From an uncultured Saprospiraceae bacterium (GTDB taxonomy: Bacteria > Bacteroidota > Bacteroidia > Chitinophagales > Saprospiraceae): 45,958 nt of DNA. A program made the translations under genes and the position numbers. Location: positions 1 to 45,958 of the forward strand of contig CAKZQC010000004.1 of assembly GCA_937139495.1 (NCBI GenBank). The letters are read 5' to 3'. Of the stretch, positions 41,586-45,958 are shown piece by piece. How positions within the stretch are numbered: the first letter of the stretch is position 1; the number at the start of each line of letters is the position of its first letter. A model generated the notes under the pieces. The model saw only the letters and a program-made list of their open reading frames with translations, had not been told where the DNA came from and did not search any database.

Positions 41586-41923
41586 ATTACATTTTGTTGT
41601 TATTGCGATGGCAAATATAGGACAGTGTTTGGATAAAAACAAGCTTTTTGATAAAAAAAGTCAAAATAAATGCAAAAAACTTCAAAAAAGGCGATTTTTT
41701 GTACTCCAACAGCTGATTTTAGCTTCAAAAAGCTGTTTTTTTGAGGAATGATAGAAAGGGACGGTAGGTAGTTCTGAATCGTAATGAACTCTATTGTTAG
41801 TTGGTTGGTTTTGGTCAAAGGAGAAACAAAAGAGGAGTACCTCTTATTTTTTAGCTTAAAAAAGCCTACTATTACAACTCAATTAAACAACTTCATTATT
41901 CCAACATAAAAAACATCGCTGTT
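41586..41923. other. 338-base intergenic region
   Basis: Holds the tRNA-Gly promoter at its left end. A terminator-like element AACAGCT (41709-41715) and AGCTGTT (41731-41737) followed by T on the plus strand has no obvious gene to end. No credible gene is seen. The remainder should contain the promoter of the TerB-like gene, but no exact -7 box was found. Confidence 0.5.
41612..41642 (-). promoter_or_regulatory. Promoter of tRNA-Gly
   Basis: On the minus strand: -33 TTG (plus 41640-41642), 20-base spacer and -7 TATATTTG (plus 41612-41619). Transcription would start about 20 bases before the tRNA. Confidence 0.6.
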
Positions 41924-42295
41924 ATGGTTAACCACGAAAAATTATACGAAGCATTTGGAGAACTTTTGTACGTTATTGCCATGGAAGATGGCAGCATACA
42001 AGAAGAAGAGCTAGAGGTTGTGCAGCAAGTACTCCAGCAACACCCTTGGGCATCAGACATCCAGTGGTCGTTCAGGTACGAACAGAAGAAGCAACGAAAC
42101 GTAGCAGAAGTATATGATAGAGTATTGGACTTCTGCAAGCACGCAGGGCCACATCCAGAATATGCCAACATGATAGAAGTGATGCAACAAATTGCTGCCG
42201 CTCATGATGGCGTTAATAATGCAGAAGCTGCGAAAATGAAAGATTTTCAGGAGCAGTTGATTAAGCGATTTCAACAAGATATTGCTCAATTGTAA
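41924..42295 (+). CDS. TerB-like small helical protein
   Basis: A 123-aa, all-helical, cytoplasmic protein. Two acidic loops, AMEDGSIQEEELEVV (residues about 19-33) and AHDGVNNAEAAKMKDF (about 92-107), match the paired D/E-x-x-x-x-x-E-E pattern of TerB/DjlA N-terminal folds, in which such acids bind metal. TerB proteins occur with tellurite/stress TerC-type systems, but no other ter gene is here. It sits 73 bases before a DUF2254 membrane protein in the same direction, which may be a functional partner. The family call rests on the two motifs only. Confidence 0.62.
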   Translation: MVNHEKLYEAFGELLYVIAMEDGSIQEEELEVVQQVLQQHPWASDIQWSFRYEQKKQRNVAEVYDRVLDFCKHAGPHPEYANMIEVMQQIAAAHDGVNNAEAAKMKDFQEQLIKRFQQDIAQL

Positions 42296-42368
42296 GCACG
42301 CTGTTAAGGGCGTGTCTAAAACCTAATGGCATTAGATAGCGTTGGAATAGCTGCACAAGTACAGGATT

Positions 42369-43694
42369 ATGGAAAAAATAAAATACTACTTACTCAAAAT
42401 AAATGGCAGTTTTTGGTTCCTGCCTACGCTGATATTACTGACCGCTATTGTTTCTGCTTTGGGTATGATTACGATTGACCAACAGATAGAATACAAGCCA
42501 GAGGGGATTTTTAAATTCGTTTTTTCGGATAGTGCCCAATCGGCAGAAACGATACTTTCGACCATAGCAGCCGCTATGATTGGATTGGCAGGAACGGTCT
42601 TTTCAATTACCTTGGTTGTCCTCACGCTAGCATCGTCGCAGTTTGGGGCTAGGCTGCTACGCAATTTCATGTACGACCGAATCAATCAGGTTGTACTAGG
42701 GACTTATATTGCTACGTTTATGTACTGTTTGTTGGTGCTCAATACCATCAAAAGTACCGATGAGTTTGGTTTTATACCTGTTTTGTCGGTGTTTGTAGCT
42801 ACGATAGCAGCAGTTGCCAATATTATATTGTTGATTATTTTTATCCACCACATCGCTACCAATATACAGACCGACAAAGTTATATTCGATATATCGAAGG
42901 CATTGCACAAGGATATGGAGCGAATTTTTCCTGTCAAAATAGGCAAAAACTATAAGGAAGAAGAAGAACCCAATATGCCTACCTTACGTACTATCTACAG
43001 AGACAAAACGATTTTGAAATCGCCCAAAAGCGGTTATTTGCAATCTATTGATGACGAGGGAATTATAAAACTCGCCCAAGAAGAAAATATTATTATCAAG
43101 TTCTACTTCAAACCGGGGGATTATATGGTGGAGAATGCTCCTTTCTGTGAAGTATATGCACTCAAAAATTGTAGTCAAAAGGCGAGCAAAAAAATTAAAA
43201 ATTCTATTATGCTGGGCAACTTGCGAACGAGCTTGCAAGATGCCGAATTTTCGATTCATCAGATGGTAGAAATTGCTGCTCGGGCTCTTTCTCCCGGTAT
43301 CAACGACCCTTATACCGCTATCGCTTGTGTCGATAACTTGACGAGTGTACTTTGTTATTTGACTCAAATTGAGTTCCCTTCTCGTTACCGTTATGACCAA
43401 GAAGATAAGTTGCGAGTTATCGCTGATCGCTCTAGTTTTGCAGGAATGATGAATGCTTCTTTTAATCAAATTCGACAGTTTGGAGCAGGTAGCCCTTCGG
43501 TTATCATCAAGATGATGGAAGCGGTCAGCATGATACACCAAATGTCTAGTACTCGACCACATCAGTTGGCAGCCAAACGACACGCAGATATGCTGCTACG
43601 TACAGGGCAACGTGCCTTTGCAGAAGCACTAGATACAGCAGATTTGAAAGAGCGCTATGATCGTATTGAGTGGGTGCAGTCGGAGGAAGATTAG
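42369..43694 (+). CDS. DUF2254 membrane protein
   Basis: A 441-aa protein. The N-terminal 160 residues hold about four hydrophobic segments (FWFLPTLILLTAIVSALGMITI; STIAAAMIGLAGTVFSITLVVLTLASSQFGARLLRNFM; VVLGTYIATFMYCLLVL; IPVLSVFVATIAAVANIILLIIFI). The rest is soluble and contains the family's conserved QDAEFSIHQMVEIAARALSPGINDPYTAIACVDNL stretch (about 302-336). DUF2254 is widespread, and its role is not established; an ion or small-solute transport function has been suggested only by topology. The gene converges on the UbiA-like gene with a 4-base overlap of stop codons (43691-43694). Confidence 0.85.
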   Translation: MEKIKYYLLKINGSFWFLPTLILLTAIVSALGMITIDQQIEYKPEGIFKFVFSDSAQSAETILSTIAAAMIGLAGTVFSITLVVLTLASSQFGARLLRNFMYDRINQVVLGTYIATFMYCLLVLNTIKSTDEFGFIPVLSVFVATIAAVANIILLIIFIHHIATNIQTDKVIFDISKALHKDMERIFPVKIGKNYKEEEEPNMPTLRTIYRDKTILKSPKSGYLQSIDDEGIIKLAQEENIIIKFYFKPGDYMVENAPFCEVYALKNCSQKASKKIKNSIMLGNLRTSLQDAEFSIHQMVEIAARALSPGINDPYTAIACVDNLTSVLCYLTQIEFPSRYRYDQEDKLRVIADRSSFAGMMNASFNQIRQFGAGSPSVIIKMMEAVSMIHQMSSTRPHQLAAKRHADMLLRTGQRAFAEALDTADLKERYDRIEWVQSEED

Positions 43695-44536
43695 GCGAGC
43701 AGCCACACCAAAAAAGCTTGCAACAGCATCGTACCATCGACTAATCCCGTAAAAAAATAATCATGCTTTTGTTTGGGCGAAAGCCATAGCAAATAAGCCA
43801 CTATTAATCCTGTTATTGCCAAAGGCAATACTAAAGAAAGTGGATAAATGGCGAGACAAAAAACTAACCAAATGATGAGCAGTAAAAAGGCTAATCGAAC
43901 GGTTTTTGATACGCCGATATAAGCTGGAATTGTGTGTACTTGATTGTGTTGGTCGATTTTCCAATCTCTCAAATCAAAGGGCAGCGTAATGACAAAAATA
44001 AAAATACTTCGTTCTATCAGCATTCCTATGGTCTGCATTTCTACTGCTTGTTGGTGTTCTATGAGGGGTAGCAATACCGTGACATAGCTCCAAACAATGG
44101 CAATCAAAAATATTTTGATAAAATGCAAATCCCGCAAGCGTAATCGCCGTTTGCCCAAAAAGGGCAATACATAGCCCAACGAAAGTAGGGCAGGAGCCAC
44201 CAAAGCTATTTGGGTAGCCGATTGCAAATAAAAAAAACAGCTAACAAGACCAACACTGCCCAATAGTGCATACAGTTGTATGTGTTGCCGATATTGTCCA
44301 ATCACCAAAAAACGGTCAATTTGTAGGGATTTATCCACTTTGTGGAGGCTAACTAAGCGATGCAGGGCATAAATAACTAAGGTAGAAAAAAAAACCAGTC
44401 CTAGCAATGCAGGACTGGTTCGGTAATCTATGTCTTGTATATGAAGGGTCTGTAATGTCAACGCCAAGGCACAAGCCGCTATAAAAATATGGCTGTACAA
44501 TACAAAATTGATAATGGCTATGAACCAATTAGACAT
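43691..44536 (-). CDS. UbiA-like prenyltransferase-fold membrane protein
   Basis: A 281-aa protein with eight to nine hydrophobic segments, as in UbiA-family intramembrane aromatic prenyltransferases. The second aspartate motif is complete: D188-L-R-D191-W-K-I-D195, followed by HTIPAYIG, which matches the usual D-x-x-D-x-x-x-D...S(I/L)P..LG context. The first motif (normally NDxxDxxxD near residues 55-65) is missing: the equivalent helix end reads YALHRLVSLHKVD. It may therefore have a changed donor or be inactive as a prenyltransferase. It has no partner biosynthetic gene nearby. Its stop codon shares four bases with that of the convergent DUF2254 gene. Confidence 0.65.
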   Translation of the reverse strand: MSNWFIAIINFVLYSHIFIAACALALTLQTLHIQDIDYRTSPALLGLVFFSTLVIYALHRLVSLHKVDKSLQIDRFLVIGQYRQHIQLYALLGSVGLVSCFFYLQSATQIALVAPALLSLGYVLPFLGKRRLRLRDLHFIKIFLIAIVWSYVTVLLPLIEHQQAVEMQTIGMLIERSIFIFVITLPFDLRDWKIDQHNQVHTIPAYIGVSKTVRLAFLLLIIWLVFCLAIYPLSLVLPLAITGLIVAYLLWLSPKQKHDYFFTGLVDGTMLLQAFLVWLLA

Positions 44537-44584
44537 GACCTCGGATAAAGTAGATGAGTAATATCCTCAAAGATAGTGTAATTT

Positions 44585-45079
44585 TTACAATCGCTTTAAG
44601 TCCAATACCAAAGAATCAATGTTAGCATTCTCATTGAATTCACGCAACTGCTTATTTTGACAAGAGCAAACTGCTGGCACTTTTATTAGTTGGAGTATAA
44701 CTGCTTCTCCTACATTTGTTGGTTCTCGAGCACCAGTTCTGTAATAAGGTTTAGGGGTGATGTCCAATACTCTATATTTATTTCCAGCGATTCTAAATTC
44801 ATCTCCTTTGCCGACTATAATAGGTACTTTAAGTGGGTAAGAGCGTCTATAAATTAGCATGCCACCATCTTTTAATCTCAATTTACGAATTCGTTTGAAA
44901 TCTTTAAGAGAAGGAAAGATAGTACCCAATATCATTTTTCTCTTATGATTGACATCAAGCCAAGATATAGACTTTCTGTATTCAATTGGTTTTTCAGGAT
45001 TGAAAGAGCCGAATTGTTTTTTGCATTGACAACCAATAGAGAATAGAGCAACTATTATTAAGAATAAAGTGTTTTTCAT
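44585..45079 (-). CDS. Tandem lipoprotein, member 1
   Basis: A 164-aa lipoprotein with the signal MKNTLFLIIVALFSIGC, lipid Cys17, then QCKK. It is a paralogue of the 45212 protein: shared F-N-P-x-K-P/NPxKYxS near the anchor, IVGKGDEFRIAGNKYRVLDITPK (central, also VGKGSEFMLAGNKYRVLEVFPK), EAVILQLIKVPxxCSCQNKQLREFNENANIDSLVLDLK at the end. A CxC pair (CSCQNK) in the C-terminal block is conserved and could bind a metal or form a disulfide. No known family recognised. Stop codons of the three members are spaced 627 and 624 bases apart, as in a tandem duplication. Confidence 0.7.
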   Translation of the reverse strand: MKNTLFLIIVALFSIGCQCKKQFGSFNPEKPIEYRKSISWLDVNHKRKMILGTIFPSLKDFKRIRKLRLKDGGMLIYRRSYPLKVPIIVGKGDEFRIAGNKYRVLDITPKPYYRTGAREPTNVGEAVILQLIKVPAVCSCQNKQLREFNENANIDSLVLDLKRL

Positions 45080-45211
45080 GGTTAGTTAATGATAGAATAG
45101 TAGTAGAAAAATTGTGTAAAAGTTTTCTAAGAGAGTTTTAAGTGATTTTTACCATGTGGATTTTTTAGCCAAATTTTTCTTTTACTGCATAAGCAAACCA
45201 TATTATTAAAG

Positions 45212-45712
45212 TTAATTTTTATCCAAAAAACGCTTCTTATAATCCAACACTAAAGAATCAATGTTAGCACTTTCGTCAAATGCCTTGAGTTGCTTATTTT
45301 CGCAATGACAGAATAGAGGGACGCGTATTAATTGCAATACAATAGCTTCGGATATATTTTGTTGTACCCCATCTATCCAGTAGAATTTTGGAAATACTTC
45401 TAAAACTCTGTATTTATTGCCTGCAAGCATGAATTCACTTCCTTTTCCTACTATTAGAGGATGTTTTTGCTCAGAGTTAAAGAAAATTTTCATAGTATAT
45501 CCATTAACTGTAGAACCATCAGCTAATTTATAAATATTAGGTGACGGTCCTTTCGCTCCAATTCTTACTTTTCTTTTTTCTGTGAAATGTAGAAAGGTAG
45601 AATAACTCTTATATTTAGTTGGATTTTGTATATTGAAAGAATTAATACATTTTTTTTGTTGACAACTAATAAAGAATATACTAAGGCCGATTAAAAGTGT
45701 AATAATTTTCAT
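45212..45712 (-). CDS. Tandem lipoprotein, member 2
   Basis: A 166-aa lipoprotein with the signal MKIITLLIGLSIFFISC (Cys17) then QQKKC. Its core VGKGSEFMLAGNKYRVLEVFPKFYW and tail EAIVLQLIRVPLFCHCENKQLKAFDESANIDSLVLDYKK are very close to the 44585 protein. Its 3' end is almost identical (121 of 123 bases) to the partial copy at the window edge. The function is unknown. The 5' half of the mature protein differs more than the 3' half. The gap between members (about 125-130 bases) is also conserved, including the sequence AGAGAGTTTTAAGTG. Confidence 0.7.
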   Translation of the reverse strand: MKIITLLIGLSIFFISCQQKKCINSFNIQNPTKYKSYSTFLHFTEKRKVRIGAKGPSPNIYKLADGSTVNGYTMKIFFNSEQKHPLIVGKGSEFMLAGNKYRVLEVFPKFYWIDGVQQNISEAIVLQLIRVPLFCHCENKQLKAFDESANIDSLVLDYKKRFLDKN

Positions 45713-45835
45713 AGCTAGTCAATTATAGAGTACTCATCAAAGAATTTTATAAAAGTTTTCCAAGAGAGTTTTAAGTGGTATTTCCCATCTGGGTTGTTTA
45801 ACCAAATTTTGTCTAAGTGAATTATAGTGTACAAG

Positions 45836-45958
45836 TTAATTTTTATCCAAAAAACGCTTCTTATAATCCAACACTAAGGAGTCAATGTTAGCACTTTCGT
45901 CAAATGCCTTGAGTTGCTTATTTTCGCAATGACAGAATAGAGGGACGCGTATTAATTG
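45836..45958 (-). CDS. Tandem lipoprotein, member 3 (partial, runs off the window)
   Basis: Only the last 40 codons are present. They match the C-terminus of member 2, from QLIRVPLFCHCENKQL to the stop. Two differences in 123 bases separate the copies. The start lies beyond the end of the window. Confidence 0.8.
   Translation of the reverse strand, partial: QLIRVPLFCHCENKQLKAFDESANIDSLVLDYKKRFLDKN

Larger units (their letters stand above)
45117..45958 (-). repeat. Tandem repeat unit of about 625 bases
   Basis: The spacer and gene end at 45117-45334 recur at 45752-45958 (spacers similar, coding ends 98 percent identical). The unit contains one lipoprotein gene and its leader. More copies may follow beyond 45958. 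Confidence 0.7.

Noticed and set aside
1..45958. CRISPR arrays, prophage, rRNA or integrative-element ends
   Set aside because: No regularly spaced repeats, integrase, phage structural genes or rRNA sequence were seen. The single tRNA shows no duplicated 3' end nearby to suggest an attachment site.

Overview
This window is chromosomal DNA of a Bacteroidota bacterium. The grounds are: promoters with the Bacteroidota -7 box TAnnTTTG (TATCTTTG at 6287-6294, TATATTTG at 41612-41619), a long NusB with a C-terminal NusB domain, a secreted protein with a gliding-motility/type IX type B C-terminal domain, a DUF5686 outer-membrane protein with a carboxypeptidase-like regulatory domain, a TonB-dependent receptor and many lipoproteins. 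AT-rich composition and gene content would fit Saprospiria, but that class assignment is only a guess. No phage, CRISPR array, rRNA or recognisable defence island is present.

Layout. 1-2787: two direct copies of a decayed IS5-family element flank a short-chain dehydrogenase gene that has a large palindromic operator candidate upstream. 2874-6138 (minus): aspartate kinase, a succinylglutamate desuccinylase/aspartoacylase-like zinc hydrolase and an acyl-ACP thioesterase. 6195-9571: divergent promoters, then nusB, an outer-membrane barrel protein, a DUF1573 lipoprotein and obgE. 9660-12745 (minus): a lipoprotein, a probable DUF5691 protein and a peptidoglycan-binding-domain protein. 13146-15048 (plus): a class D beta-lactamase-like lipoprotein and an AlkB-type alkane hydroxylase. 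15061-15396: a 161-bp inverted-repeat element and a possible small RNA with a strong terminator. 15399-18747: a fused double ABC ATPase for peptide/nickel-type import, a Bax inhibitor-1/YccA-like membrane protein and an Hsp15-like S4 protein. 18978-22864: a large type IX cargo protein and a MORN-repeat protein. 22944-27929 (minus): a 2OG-Fe(II) oxygenase, a cyclase-family hydrolase, a Skp/OmpH-like protein, a TetR regulator and a BtuB-like TonB-dependent receptor. 28021-34532 (plus): three tandem paralogues of an unrecognised membrane-anchored family, the remnant of a fourth, and a DUF5686 protein. 34598-40483 (minus): a REP-like palindrome pair and an MFP-RND-TolC tripartite efflux operon. 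40714-45958: YceI, tRNA-Gly(GCC), a TerB-like protein, a DUF2254 membrane protein, a UbiA-like membrane protein and the start of a tandem array of small paralogous lipoproteins that runs off the window.

Most of the window is ordinary chromosome. The parts most worth a second look are the tandem unknown family at 28021-31991 with its internally deleted fourth member, the lipoprotein array at 44585-45958, the two nearly identical dead IS copies around the dehydrogenase with its 18-bp palindrome, the 15061-15396 intergenic region, and the REP-like doublet at 34598-34653. Start codons were moved from the longest frame wherever a signal peptide or an ATG downstream of a TTG/GTG made that more likely; each case is noted.
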